Positions 30,271-40,539 of a stretch of 64,000 bases of DNA are shown here, in pieces (within the stretch, counting starts at the first letter, position 1; each line of letters starts with the position of its first letter). The DNA is from Nitrosomonadales bacterium (GTDB taxonomy: Bacteria; Pseudomonadota; Gammaproteobacteria; Burkholderiales; Gallionellaceae). The stretch covers positions 124,001 through 188,000 of the forward strand of contig JACRNY010000001.1 of the NCBI GenBank assembly GCA_016214695.1, written 5' to 3'. The notes under the pieces are model-generated. The model made no database searches and was not told where the DNA came from. It worked only from the letters and a program-made list of their open reading frames with translations. The translations under genes were made by a program, and so were the position numbers.

Positions 30271-31398
30271 TCATTTCGATCCATCGAGCAGCATCTCCAG
30301 CCGCATGCCGAGCATCCCGCTGGATTTGAAATGCCGTTCTTTCGGAAAATGAAGCTGCGGACTCAGTTCGAAGAATACCCACTCCCGATGCACACGGTAA
30401 CGATATGACAGCAGGAGGACATAATCGGTCACATGCGCATTCGGCCGGCTGATGCCGATCACGCTCGCCTGGTATAGCACTGCGGCGCGATTGTTCAGTT
30501 TGTGGAAAAGGGAGAAGTCCTGGCGCATATCCAGATTCTCGGAATCCTTCAGCCAGGTGGCGATGCTGGTGGCGCGGAACAGCAGCGGCTCGCTGATAGG
30601 GCGATCCAGATCCAGCTGGGTCGTCTCACCTGCGCCGATGCTGTTGAACCAGAACACCGTCTCTGTCGCTTTCAAGCGCCATTCCTCCAGCGGTACCCCG
30701 TAGCTCACGCGCGCACGCGCGAAAGGCGCGGTGTTCACCCCCTGGAACTTCAGTCCGCCCTCCGTACTGTAGTGCCAGCGCTCTTCTTTTTCCTTTTCGT
30801 AACGCACGCCGGCACCGTAGCTCTCGGGAGCAGATCTGGTACCGGGCCGCATGGGCTGGTTGCGGGAAGAGTCCGTGCTGACATTCTTGTCCGGATCCGT
30901 CTCAATCAGCAGGTGCAATTTCTTTTCGGTGTTGGGCAAACGCACCTTGGCTCTGCCCGAATAAACGAACTGGCGCTCACCGCCATACCCCATCACGCGG
31001 GTTATATCGAACTGCAACACGCTGTCATGGCTCTCCTGGAAGTTGCGGTCGTCACCGAAGAAACGGTCGACGCTGTTGACGAAACCGATGAACTTCTCCG
31101 CAAGGTAATCCCGCGGCGCATCGACCACGCCGATGATCTCTGCCAGTGGCTCCTCGGATGGGGGAGGCGGCGGGGGCAGCTGTTGCTCGGGGCGGGGCTT
31201 CTTCTTCGATTTCTTCAGTGCAGGTTTCTTCGGCGGGATGTTCTTCGGCGGGATGTTCTTCGGGACGGCCAGTGTCTCTGTCGCTTGCGGCTGCGATGCA
31301 GCCACTCCCTCGCCCCTCGATATCAAAGGAGTGGTCAGGCCGACAGCCACGGCCAGCCAGGCCGCCAATCCTGAAATCCGGAAGGTTCCTTGCCTCAT
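30271..31398 (-). CDS. Hypothetical outer membrane-associated protein with Pro/Lys-rich linker
   Basis: Signal peptide-like N-terminus, NIPPKNIPPKKPALKKSKKKP linker, beta-rich C-terminal region. Confidence 0.65.
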   Translation of the reverse strand: MRQGTFRISGLAAWLAVAVGLTTPLISRGEGVAASQPQATETLAVPKNIPPKNIPPKKPALKKSKKKPRPEQQLPPPPPPSEEPLAEIIGVVDAPRDYLAEKFIGFVNSVDRFFGDDRNFQESHDSVLQFDITRVMGYGGERQFVYSGRAKVRLPNTEKKLHLLIETDPDKNVSTDSSRNQPMRPGTRSAPESYGAGVRYEKEKEERWHYSTEGGLKFQGVNTAPFARARVSYGVPLEEWRLKATETVFWFNSIGAGETTQLDLDRPISEPLLFRATSIATWLKDSENLDMRQDFSLFHKLNNRAAVLYQASVIGISRPNAHVTDYVLLLSYRYRVHREWVFFELSPQLHFPKERHFKSSGMLGMRLEMLLDGSK

Positions 31399-31403
31399 GC
31401 GCC

Positions 31404-32291
31404 TCAGGCGGGGAACACCCCGGTAGACAGATAGCGGTCGCCGCGGTCACAGACGATGAACACGATGGTCGCGTTCTGCACCTGTTGCGAGATGCGCAGC
31501 GCGATACTCAATGCGCCGCCGGATGAGATGCCGCAGAAGATTCCCTCCTCGCGCGCGAGACGGCGCGTCATCTCTTCCGCATCTTTCTGTCCGACATACT
31601 CGATGCGGTCGATGTGCTGCGGGCTGTAGATCTTCGGCAGGTAGGCCTCCGGCCATTTGCGGATGCCGGGGATCTGCGCTCCGTCCTCAGGCTGTGCGCC
31701 GACGACCTGGATGGCGGGGTTCATTTCCTTGAAGTAGCGCGAGCAACCCATGATGGTGCCGGTGGTGCCCATGCTGCTGACGAAGTGGGTGATCTTGCCC
31801 TGGGTGTCGCGCCAGATCTCGGGCGCGGTGCCTTCGTAATGCGCGAGCGGATTGTCAGGGTTGGCGAACTGGTCGAGGATGATGCCGCGCCCCTGGTCGC
31901 GCAGCTTCTCTGCGGTATCGCGCGCCAGTTCCATGCTGCCCTCTTTCGATGTCAGCACCAGCTCTGCACCGAAGGCACGCATGGTCTGGCGGCGCTCCAC
32001 ACTCTGGTTCTCGGGCATCACCAGGATCATCCCGTAGCCGCGCATCGCCGCCGCCATCGCCAGCGCGATGCCGGTGTTGCCGCTGGTGGCTTCGATGAGG
32101 GTGTCGCCGGGTTTGATCTCGCCGCGTTCTTCGGCGCGGCAGATCATCGAGAGTGCAGGCCGATCCTTCACCGATCCGGCGGGGTTGTTGCCCTCCAGCT
32201 TGGCGAGGATGACATTGGAGGTGTCACCGGGGATGCGTTTGAGTCTGACCAGCGGCGTATCGCCGACATAGTCGTCCAGGGTCTTGTACAT
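31404..32291 (-). CDS. cysM: Cysteine synthase B
   Basis: [44 protein letters not shown]. Confidence 0.93.
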   Translation of the reverse strand: MYKTLDDYVGDTPLVRLKRIPGDTSNVILAKLEGNNPAGSVKDRPALSMICRAEERGEIKPGDTLIEATSGNTGIALAMAAAMRGYGMILVMPENQSVERRQTMRAFGAELVLTSKEGSMELARDTAEKLRDQGRGIILDQFANPDNPLAHYEGTAPEIWRDTQGKITHFVSSMGTTGTIMGCSRYFKEMNPAIQVVGAQPEDGAQIPGIRKWPEAYLPKIYSPQHIDRIEYVGQKDAEEMTRRLAREEGIFCGISSGGALSIALRISQQVQNATIVFIVCDRGDRYLSTGVFPA

Positions 32292-32387
32292 GGGCTGTTC
32301 CGCAAAAGGAAAACGCCAGCATGATAAAGGCTCGCGTTGGGTTTTGCACTGCTCAGTGGCGAATTAAACCCGGATAATTCATTGGAG

Positions 32388-32482
32388 TTCCTTCCCCCTT
32401 GCAGGGGGAAGGCCAGGATGGGGGTAGAGTCTTTGAGCTCAGGCATTTCTACCTCCACCCTACCCCTGCAAGGGGGAGGGAA
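32388..32482. repeat. Inverted repeat element (CCCCCTTGCAGGGGGAAGG ... CCCCTGCAAGGGGGAGG)
   Basis: Paired GC-rich arms between cysM and cysK. Confidence 0.8.
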
Positions 32483-32510
32483 TGTTGCAGCGCCTAATGG
32501 AACATCCTGG

Positions 32511-33485
32511 TTAAACCGCAATCCCCGACGCGTCGAACATCCCCTCGAACAGGATGGAACTGAGATAGCGCTCACCCGAGTCCGGCAAAATCACCACGAT
32601 GGTCTTGCCCGCATTCTCGGGCTTCCGCGCCTGGCGCACAGCCGCCGCGACCGCCGCACCACTGGAGATGCCGGAGAGGATGCCTTCTTCGAGTGCCAGA
32701 CGGCGGGCGTAAAGCACCGCATCTTCGTTCGTCACCTGCTCGATATCGTCCACCACAGAAAGGTCCAGCGCGCCGGGGACAAAGCCCGCGCCTATGCCCT
32801 GGATCTTGTGCGGCGCGGGCTTGAGCTCCTGCCCGGCGCGCTTCTGCGTCAGGATGGGACTGGCGGAAGGTTCCACCGCGACCGCGCGGATGGCCTTGCC
32901 TCTGGTCTTCTTGAGGTAGCGCGACACGCCGGTGATGGTGCCGCCGGTGCCCACACCGGACACGAAGATGTCGACCTTGCCGTTGGTGTCGTTCCATATC
33001 TCCGGCCCGGTGGTGGCTTCATGTATGGCCGGGTTGGCCGGATTCTCGAACTGCTGCAGCAGCACGAACTTCGGATCGGAATCGGCGATCTCTTTCGCCT
33101 TGGCCACTGCCCCGCTCATACCCTTCGCGCCCTCGGTCAACACCAGCTTTGCACCATAGGCGACCAGCAGCTTGCGCCGCTCGATGCTCATGGTCTCGGG
33201 CATGGTCAGCGTGAGCGGGATGCCGCGCGCCGCCGCCACGAAGGCCAGGGCGATGCCGGTGTTGCCGCTGGTGGGTTCGACGATCTCCTTGCCCGGACCG
33301 AGCAGGCCCTTCTTCGTCGCATCGTCGATCAGTGCCACACCGATACGATCCTTTACCGAGTAGGCCGGATTGCGCCCTTCGATCTTGGCGAGGATGGTCG
33401 CCTGCGCGCCGTCGGCGATGCGGTTGAGTTTGACGAGCGGGGTGCGCCCGACGGACAGCGAGTTGTCTGCGAACTGGTTTGGCAT
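32511..33485 (-). CDS. cysK: Cysteine synthase A
   Basis: [52 protein letters not shown]. Confidence 0.93.
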   Translation of the reverse strand: MPNQFADNSLSVGRTPLVKLNRIADGAQATILAKIEGRNPAYSVKDRIGVALIDDATKKGLLGPGKEIVEPTSGNTGIALAFVAAARGIPLTLTMPETMSIERRKLLVAYGAKLVLTEGAKGMSGAVAKAKEIADSDPKFVLLQQFENPANPAIHEATTGPEIWNDTNGKVDIFVSGVGTGGTITGVSRYLKKTRGKAIRAVAVEPSASPILTQKRAGQELKPAPHKIQGIGAGFVPGALDLSVVDDIEQVTNEDAVLYARRLALEEGILSGISSGAAVAAAVRQARKPENAGKTIVVILPDSGERYLSSILFEGMFDASGIAV

Positions 33486-33592
33486 GGGACTCTCCTCTTA
33501 TATATCGCTTGAATGGCCGGCCGCATTATTGTGCATGCGGCCTGATTCCTCAAATCACATTTATCTATTACCAAATTCCTGCTCCGCATAAA

Positions 33593-33630
33593 CGAACAGC
33601 CCATCCGGCACAGGCCGGATGGGCTGTTCG
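33593..33630 (-). terminator. Rho-independent terminator candidate downstream of the ComEA-like gene
   Basis: Perfect 17-bp stem CGAACAGCCCATCCGGC-ACAG-GCCGGATGGGCTGTTCG. Confidence 0.75.
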
Positions 33631-33647
33631 ACTACCAGGTTGCCGAT

Positions 33648-33917
33648 TTACTTCTTGGCAGTCTTGCCTACCGTGAACTCGTTGCGCAGCTTCTCGACGG
33701 ACTTGTCGCCGAAGCCTTTGACTTCACCCAACTCATCCACGCTCTTGAATGCCCCGTGCTGCTTGCGGTATTCGAGAATGGCATCCGCCTTGGCAGCGCC
33801 GACGCCCTTGACGGCTTCCAGCTCCGCTTTGCTCGCGGTGTTGAGATCGACCGCAGCATAGCTGATACCGGAGAATGCCAACGACATGAACAGAGACAAA
33901 AACAACTTCTTCATCAC
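33648..33917 (-). CDS. ComEA-like helix-hairpin-helix DNA-binding protein
   Basis: Signal peptide then VDLNTASKAELEAVKGVGAAKADAILEYRKQHGAFKSVDELGEVKGFG. Confidence 0.9.
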   Translation of the reverse strand: MMKKLFLSLFMSLAFSGISYAAVDLNTASKAELEAVKGVGAAKADAILEYRKQHGAFKSVDELGEVKGFGDKSVEKLRNEFTVGKTAKK

Positions 33918-34004
33918 AGTTTCCTTTCACAAAATGCGGCTCGCGCCGTGGTTGGGAAATTCCTCCTGCTTAAAGACTGCAACAGCATGTAATCGTGGAC
34001 TCCC

Positions 34005-35003
34005 TTATTTGTACTGCTCCAGCATGTAATTCACATAGCGTGCCGTGCCCTGCTCCACAGTGAGGAAGGGCTCGGCGTAGCCGATCTCGCGCATGGCGCT
34101 CATATCGGCCTGGGTGTAGCTTTGATATTTTCCGCGCAGCGCGTCCGGGAACGGGATGTAGCGGATGATCTGCTGTTGCTGCATCTGTTCCAGCGTCAGC
34201 GCGCCCTCGCCCTTGGCTGCACGCAGGGTATTGATGGTCGCCACTGCGACATCGTTGAAGCTTTGCGCGTTGCCGGTGCCGAGGTTGAAGATGCCGGACT
34301 TGCCGGGATGGTCGAGGAAGTACATGTTGACCTTGACCACATCCTCGATCGAGACGAAATCGCGCAGCTGCCCGCCGTTGGCGTAACCGTCGCAGCCCTC
34401 GAACAGTTTCACATGGCCGTCGGCACGATACTGGTTGAAGAAGTGGTAGGCCACCGAAGCCATGCGGCCCTTGTGCTGTTCGCGCTTGCCGTACACGTTG
34501 AAGTAGCGGAAGCCGACGATCTGCGAAGTGCGGTTGTGCCAGCGCTTGCGCACCACCTGGTCGAACAGGAACTTGGAGTAGGCATAGACATTGAGCGGCG
34601 ACTCGAATTCGCGGCTCTCCTTGAACACGCCGCCGCCGCCGTAGACCGAAGCGGAGGATGCATACAGGAACGGCACTTCCTCGTTCTGGCAGTGGTTCAG
34701 TATCTCCAGCGAGTAGCGGTAGTTGTTCTCCATCATGTAGTGGCCGTCGGTCTCCATGGTGTCGGAGCAGGCACCCTCGTGCAGCACCGCCGCGAGGATG
34801 CCGTCGAAGGAGCCGTCCTGCAGCAGGCCGATGAAGTCCTCCTTGTCCAGATAGTCGGCGATCTCGCAATCGACGAGGTTCCTGAACTTGTCGGCCTTCT
34901 TCATGTTGTCGACCGCGATGATGTTGGTCTCGCCGCGCTCGTTCAGCGCCTTGACCAGATTCGACCCGATAAAACCAGCGGCACCTGTCACAACGTAATA
35001 CAT
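34005..35003 (-). CDS. hldD: ADP-L-glycero-D-manno-heptose 6-epimerase
   Basis: [61 protein letters not shown]. Confidence 0.93.
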   Translation of the reverse strand: MYYVVTGAAGFIGSNLVKALNERGETNIIAVDNMKKADKFRNLVDCEIADYLDKEDFIGLLQDGSFDGILAAVLHEGACSDTMETDGHYMMENNYRYSLEILNHCQNEEVPFLYASSASVYGGGGVFKESREFESPLNVYAYSKFLFDQVVRKRWHNRTSQIVGFRYFNVYGKREQHKGRMASVAYHFFNQYRADGHVKLFEGCDGYANGGQLRDFVSIEDVVKVNMYFLDHPGKSGIFNLGTGNAQSFNDVAVATINTLRAAKGEGALTLEQMQQQQIIRYIPFPDALRGKYQSYTQADMSAMREIGYAEPFLTVEQGTARYVNYMLEQYK

Positions 35004-35123
35004 GCTATCTCCTTGAATGGGATGATGGATCTTCAAAATATCAATCTAGCCCCCGCCGATTACCCATGCAGACGAGAGGGTAACGCATTAACCATTCTAT
35101 CGGCAAGGGTTAATTGGATCGTC

Positions 35124-36068
35124 TCAATCCTGCTTTTTCATGTCCTGCAGTATCTCTTCGCGCGAGACCACTGCCGTACCCAGCTTGGCAACCACCACGC
35201 CCGCCGCGCGGTTGGCGATGCGCACCGCATCGCCCATGTCGGCGCCGCTTGCCAGCATCACGGCCAGCGTGGCGATGACGGTATCCCCCGCACCGCTGAC
35301 GTCGAACACTTCGCGCGCCTGGGTCGGTTCGTGCAGCACATCCTTGTCGCGGAACAGCGACATGCCCTCTTCGCTGCGTGTGACCAGCAGTGCATCCAGC
35401 TTCAGTTCGGTGCGCAGCTTCTGCGCCTTGGCATTCAGTTCCTCTTCGTTCTTCCAGCTGCCCGCCACTTCACGGAACTCACTGCGGTTGGGCGTGAGCA
35501 GGGTCGCCCCCTGATAGCGCGCATAGTCGTCGCCCTTGGGATCGACCAGCACCGGCTTGCCCGCCGCGCGTGCCGCCTTGATCATCGCGGCGATATGCGC
35601 CAGCCCGCCCTTGCCGTAGTCCGACATCACCACCACATCGGCCTGCGGCAGCTTGGCGTGGAAATCGGCCAGCTTGGCGTTGAGTACCTCGTGGCTGGGC
35701 GGTGTTTCGAAATCGATGCGCAGCAATTGCTGGTGCCGCGCGATGGCGCGCAGCTTGACGATGGTGGAGATGCTGTCGTCGCGGTGCAGCATGGCATCAA
35801 CGCCGCCCTGCTCGGTCAGCAGGCGTTGCAGGCAATCGCCGGCCTCGTCCGCGCCCACCACCGACAGCAGCGTGCAATGCGCTCCCAGCGAGGCGATGTT
35901 GCGCGCCACGTTGGCGGCGCCGCCCGGGCGCTCTTCCACTTTGTTCACTTTCAGCACCGGCACCGGCGCTTCCGGCGAGATGCGTGTGACGTCGCCGAAC
36001 CAGTAACGGTCCAGCATCACGTCGCCGACGACCAGTACCCTTGCGTTTTCGAACGATGGCAGCTTCAT
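35124..36068 (-). CDS. hldE: D-glycero-beta-D-manno-heptose-7-phosphate kinase
   Basis: PfkB-family [29 protein letters not shown]...[14 protein letters not shown]; kinase domain only. Confidence 0.92.
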   Translation of the reverse strand: MKLPSFENARVLVVGDVMLDRYWFGDVTRISPEAPVPVLKVNKVEERPGGAANVARNIASLGAHCTLLSVVGADEAGDCLQRLLTEQGGVDAMLHRDDSISTIVKLRAIARHQQLLRIDFETPPSHEVLNAKLADFHAKLPQADVVVMSDYGKGGLAHIAAMIKAARAAGKPVLVDPKGDDYARYQGATLLTPNRSEFREVAGSWKNEEELNAKAQKLRTELKLDALLVTRSEEGMSLFRDKDVLHEPTQAREVFDVSGAGDTVIATLAVMLASGADMGDAVRIANRAAGVVVAKLGTAVVSREEILQDMKKQD

Positions 36069-36766
36069 GCCATGTCTCCTGTTTCCTTGATGATCTCTTG
36101 CAGCGCGACCAGCGGGTCGGGCGCCTGCGTGATCGGCCGGCCGATGACCAGATAGCTGGAACCGGCATCCAGTGCGGCGCGCGGCGTCATGATGCGCGCC
36201 TGATCATTGGCGGCAGCATTGGCCGGGCGGATGCCGGGGGTGACCAGGCAGAAATCCCGTCCCAACTGTTGGCGCAACACGAATGCCTCCTGCGCTGAGC
36301 ACACCACGCCGTCCAGACCGCAGTCGTTCGCCAATCCCGCGAGGAGCGGCACCATCTGCGACGGACTGGCGTTGATACCGATGCCGTGCAGGTCCTCCTG
36401 CGCCATGCTGGTGAGGATGGTCACGGCAATCAGTTTGGGGCGGTTCGCGATGTTGACCAGCGCTTCGCGCGCGGCCTCCATCATGCGTTTGCCGCCCAGC
36501 GCATGCACGTTCACCATCCACACGCCCAGCGCTGCCGCTGCCTTGCAGGCTTGCGCCGTGGTGTTGGGAATGTCGTGGAATTTGAGATCGAGGAACACCT
36601 CGAAACCGCGCTGCTGCAACTGCTCGACCAGTTGCGGCCCGGCAGCGGTGAACAGCTCCTTGCCCACTTTCAAACGGCACAATGACGGGTCAAGACGCTG
36701 CGCCAGTGCCAGTGCGGACGCTGCCTGAGGGTAATCGAGGGCGACGATGATTTTGGGATCGTTCAT
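36065..36766 (-). CDS. pyrF: Orotidine 5'-phosphate decarboxylase
   Basis: [44 protein letters not shown]. Confidence 0.94.
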   Translation of the reverse strand: MNDPKIIVALDYPQAASALALAQRLDPSLCRLKVGKELFTAAGPQLVEQLQQRGFEVFLDLKFHDIPNTTAQACKAAAALGVWMVNVHALGGKRMMEAAREALVNIANRPKLIAVTILTSMAQEDLHGIGINASPSQMVPLLAGLANDCGLDGVVCSAQEAFVLRQQLGRDFCLVTPGIRPANAAANDQARIMTPRAALDAGSSYLVIGRPITQAPDPLVALQEIIKETGDMA

Positions 36767-37938
36767 ATTGCAACACCATTCTCTTCACTGCGTTTGGGGG
36801 AATAGCTCTCCCAGCTATGACAGGCCGGGCAATGCCAGTAGAACTGGCGCGCCTTGAAGCCGCAATGTTTGCAGCGGTACATCGCCAGTCCGCGCGTGCG
36901 GTTGTGGATCAGGCTCTTCACCAGCTCGATGTCGGCACGGCGCTCGCCGGTCATCTCCAGCAGCTGAGCTTCCAGCAACTTGTCGAGACCGAGCAGGGTC
37001 GGATTACGTTTCAGCTCGTTGCGCACCATGATGTATGCCGCTTCCGCGCCATCGCGCTGCACCAAAGCGCCGAACAGCACGTTCATCAGGTCGAGCGAGG
37101 GATATTTCTGCAGCCAGGTTTGCAACAGCTCGACGCCGATCGCTTCCTCGCCTAGTTGCCGATAGGCCTGTAGCAGTCGTTCCGCCACCAGCGGCAGATA
37201 TTGCGCATCCTGCTGCTCGATATGCTTCCATGTCTCGATGGCGCTCACCGCACGCCCGGCTGCCGACTCGATGTCACCCTGCATGATGCTGGCGCGTACG
37301 CTTTTCGGATCGGCGGCCAGCGCCTGTTCCAGATGCACCACGGCGGCATCGGTCTGTTTGTGCGCCAGTTCGCTGGCGGCCAGTTCACAGAAGAAGAAGG
37401 CTGCCTCCTTCACATGCGACTGGCCGGTCAGGGCCGCAAGACGCTGGCTGATATCGACGGCCTTGAGCCAGTCTTTTTCTTTCTGATATATCTCAAGCAG
37501 AAAATCCAGCGACTCCTTCTCATAAGGCGAGCCGTGCAGCTCCTGGAATGCAGCCTCGGCACGGTCCAGGATGCCAGCCTTCAGATAGTCCTGCGCCAGT
37601 TCGAACAGGGCCTGCTGTTTCTTGTCCTCCGCCAGGTCGGCACGTTCGACCAGATTGAGGTGCATGCGGATAGCGCGGTCCACTTCGCCGCGACGACGGA
37701 ACAGGCTGCCCAATGCAAAGTGCAACTCGACCGTTTGCGGGTCGACCTTGACCACTTCGATGAAGGCTTCGATGGCCTGGTCCTGCTGTTCGTTGAGCAG
37801 GAAGTTGAGCCCCTGAAAGTAGGAGCGCGGCAGTGCGCTGGACTCGTTGAGCAGCTCCTTGATATCGATACGTGCTGCCAGCCAGCCCATGCCGAAGAAC
37901 AGGGGAAAGACGAGCAACATCCAGGGTTCGAAATCCAT
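36763..37938 (-). CDS. lapB: LPS assembly regulator LapB (TPR, rubredoxin-like C-terminus)
   Basis: N-terminal TM anchor, TPRs, C-terminal [26 protein letters not shown]. Confidence 0.92.
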   Translation of the reverse strand: MDFEPWMLLVFPLFFGMGWLAARIDIKELLNESSALPRSYFQGLNFLLNEQQDQAIEAFIEVVKVDPQTVELHFALGSLFRRRGEVDRAIRMHLNLVERADLAEDKKQQALFELAQDYLKAGILDRAEAAFQELHGSPYEKESLDFLLEIYQKEKDWLKAVDISQRLAALTGQSHVKEAAFFFCELAASELAHKQTDAAVVHLEQALAADPKSVRASIMQGDIESAAGRAVSAIETWKHIEQQDAQYLPLVAERLLQAYRQLGEEAIGVELLQTWLQKYPSLDLMNVLFGALVQRDGAEAAYIMVRNELKRNPTLLGLDKLLEAQLLEMTGERRADIELVKSLIHNRTRGLAMYRCKHCGFKARQFYWHCPACHSWESYSPKRSEENGVAI

Positions 37939-37950
37939 CAGTTCAGTATC

Positions 37951-38244
37951 TCAGGAGGGTTGAGCGGATGAGCGCTGCGCATCGATCTCGGCCAGCTTGT
38001 TCTTCATCTGCAATTCGCGTTTGACAGCGGCCAGTTCGCGACGTTGACGCAGCATGCTGCCAAGCATGGCGAGCAAACCGACGATGACACCTGCGGTGAA
38101 GAAACACAGCAACACGACCACCAGCGAAGTCTGCCATTCGTATCCGAAAAAATATCTCAGCACGACGGGTTGGTCGTTCTTGACTGCGAAGCCGAGCAAC
38201 AGCAGGAACAGCAGGGCGCGCAGTGACCAGATCAGATATCGCAT
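37951..38244 (-). CDS. lapA: LapA-domain (DUF1049) membrane protein
   Basis: Two TM segments; adjacent to lapB. Confidence 0.85.
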   Translation of the reverse strand: MRYLIWSLRALLFLLLLGFAVKNDQPVVLRYFFGYEWQTSLVVVLLCFFTAGVIVGLLAMLGSMLRQRRELAAVKRELQMKNKLAEIDAQRSSAQPS

Positions 38245-38293
38245 GATGACTCTATGGCCTGTAAATCGGTTTGTAACGATAACATGAACGAAT

Positions 38294-38330
38294 AAAAAAT
38301 TGGCGGCACATCTCGCGATATGCCGCCAAT
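38294..38330 (-). terminator. Rho-independent terminator downstream of ihfB
   Basis: ATTGGCGGCA...TGCCGCCAAT followed on the minus strand by a T run. Confidence 0.8.
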
Positions 38331-38350
38331 CGGGTCACTTCAGGACTGCG

Positions 38351-38638
38351 TCAGGCAGAAGGATAATCCACCCGTTCGCGCAGCTCCTTGCCAGCCTTGA
38401 AGTGCGGTACATACTTGGCAGGCACCTGAACCTTGTCGCCGGACTTGGGGTTGCGCCCCAGGCGCGGCGGACGATAGTTCAACGCGAAACTGCCGAAGCC
38501 GCGGATCTCGATACGGCCACCTTTTGCCAGCGTGGCCGACATGCTGTCGAGGATCACCTTCACAGCCAACTCGGCATCCTTGCCGAGCAACTGCGTGTAA
38601 CGCTCCGCAAGTTTGGCGATAAGATCAGAACGGGTCAT
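38351..38638 (-). CDS. ihfB: Integration host factor subunit beta
   Basis: [14 protein letters not shown]...[48 protein letters not shown]. Confidence 0.95.
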   Translation of the reverse strand: MTRSDLIAKLAERYTQLLGKDAELAVKVILDSMSATLAKGGRIEIRGFGSFALNYRPPRLGRNPKSGDKVQVPAKYVPHFKAGKELRERVDYPSA

Positions 38639-38647
38639 CGTTCCTCC

Positions 38648-40357
38648 TTACTGAGCGTCTGCCTTGCTGGAATCCAGTTTCGCCTTGAGCAGCGCACCCA
38701 GATTGGTGGTACCGGCAGAGCTGGTGTTCTCCGCTGCGAACTTCTGCATCGCTGCTGCCGTATCGGCCTTGTCCAGCGCCTTGATCGACAGGTTGATGCC
38801 GCGATTCTTGCGGTCCACGTTGATGATGACAGCCTTGACGGTGTCGCCTTCCTTCAGGTGGTTGCGGATGTCTTCCACGCGGTCGGCGGAGACTTCGGAG
38901 GCCTTCAGGTAAGCTTCGACATCGCCTTCCAGCGCGATCACTGCACCCTTGGCATCCAGCGACTTCACGGTACCTGTAACGACGGCGCCCTTGTCATGGC
39001 CGGATGATACGAAGCCGCCGAAGGGATCACCTTCCATCTGCTTCACACCCAGGGAGATACGCTCGCGCTCGACATCGATGGCCAGAACCACGGCTTCCAG
39101 TTCGTCGCCCTTCTTGTAGTTGCGCACGGCTTCTTCGCCGGGGATGGACCAGGACAGGTCGGACAGGTGCACCAGACCGTCGATGCCGCCATCCAGGCCG
39201 ATGAACACGCCGAAGTCGGTGATCGACTTGATCGCGCCCTTAACCCTGTCGCCCTTCTTGTGGTTGAGCGCGAAGTCGTCCCAGGGATTGGACTTGCACT
39301 GCTTCATGCCCAGGGAGATACGGCGGCGCTGCTCGTCGATCTCGAGGATCATGACTTCCACTTCGTCGCCGAGGGCAACGACCTTGGAAGGATGTACGTT
39401 CTTGTTGGTCCAGTCCATCTCGGACACGTGCACCAGACCTTCGATGCCCTGCTCGATCTCGACGAATGCACCGTAGTCGGTCAGGTTGGTCACCTTGCCG
39501 AACAGGCGTGTACCCTGCGGGTAGCGGCGAGCCAGACCGTTCCACGGATCGTCGCCCATCTGCTTGATGCCGAGGGAGACGCGGTTCTTTTCCTGGTCGA
39601 ACTTCAGGATCTTGGCTTCGACTTCGTCGCCCACCGTCAGCACTTCGGACGGATGCTTCACGCGGCGCCATGCCAGATCGGTGATGTGCAACAGACCGTC
39701 GATACCGCCCAGGTCCACGAACGCACCGTAGTCGGTGATGTTCTTGACGATACCCTTGACGATCGCGCCTTCCTTCAGATTCTCCAGCATGGACTCGCGG
39801 TCGGCGCCCTGAGTCGCTTCCAGCACTGCGCGGCGGGAAACCACCACGTTGTTGCGCTTGCGATCCAGCTTGATGACCTTCAGTTCCATGGTCTTGTTTT
39901 CGTACGGTGTGGTGTCCTTGACCGGACGTGTATCCACCAGCGAACCGGGCAGGAATGCGCGGATGCCGTTCACCATGGCAGTCAGACCGCCCTTGACCTT
40001 GCCGCTGACGTAACCTTCAACGATGCGGCCTTCTTCCATCGCCTGCTCCAGATCGATCCAGGCAGCCAGACGCTTGGCTTTCTCGCGCGACAAGCGCGTT
40101 TCGCCGTAGCCGTTCTCCAGGGATTCGATGGCGACGGTGACGAAATCACCGGCCTTGACTTCTACTGCGCCCGTTGCGTCTTTGAATTCTTCAACGGGAA
40201 TGAAACTTTCGGACTTCAGTCCGGCATTCACCACAACCACGTTCTGCTCGACGCGAACGACTTGGGCGGTGATCAACTCGCCTGCACGCATTTCTTTGCG
40301 GTTCAGGCTCTCTTCAAACAGGGAAGCAAAACTTTCCATATCAGCAACTGCAGTCAT
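38648..40357 (-). CDS. rpsA: 30S ribosomal protein S1
   Basis: Six S1-type repeats; [44 protein letters not shown]. Confidence 0.96.
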   Translation of the reverse strand: MTAVADMESFASLFEESLNRKEMRAGELITAQVVRVEQNVVVVNAGLKSESFIPVEEFKDATGAVEVKAGDFVTVAIESLENGYGETRLSREKAKRLAAWIDLEQAMEEGRIVEGYVSGKVKGGLTAMVNGIRAFLPGSLVDTRPVKDTTPYENKTMELKVIKLDRKRNNVVVSRRAVLEATQGADRESMLENLKEGAIVKGIVKNITDYGAFVDLGGIDGLLHITDLAWRRVKHPSEVLTVGDEVEAKILKFDQEKNRVSLGIKQMGDDPWNGLARRYPQGTRLFGKVTNLTDYGAFVEIEQGIEGLVHVSEMDWTNKNVHPSKVVALGDEVEVMILEIDEQRRRISLGMKQCKSNPWDDFALNHKKGDRVKGAIKSITDFGVFIGLDGGIDGLVHLSDLSWSIPGEEAVRNYKKGDELEAVVLAIDVERERISLGVKQMEGDPFGGFVSSGHDKGAVVTGTVKSLDAKGAVIALEGDVEAYLKASEVSADRVEDIRNHLKEGDTVKAVIINVDRKNRGINLSIKALDKADTAAAMQKFAAENTSSAGTTNLGALLKAKLDSSKADAQ

Positions 40358-40475
40358 TTTGGTATACCTTGAGGACAATCCCGTTGTAAGCGGGGGTTAG
40401 TTATAAAACCCAGACAGAAAGGCTTCTATCTGGACTCCTGCGGGCAATTGAAATCACCCGCCTTTGAAACATCGT

Positions 40476-40526
40476 GCCCGCTCCCTCACCTCAATCCTCT
40501 CCCGCAAGCGGGCGAGGAGGCAAACG
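40476..40526. repeat. Short repeat CCCTCACCTCAATCCTCTCCCGCAAGCGGG, uninterrupted copy
   Basis: Matches 44475-44583 apart from a 57-bp insertion there. Confidence 0.8.
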
Positions 40527-40539
40527 TGCTGCGCGTGTC

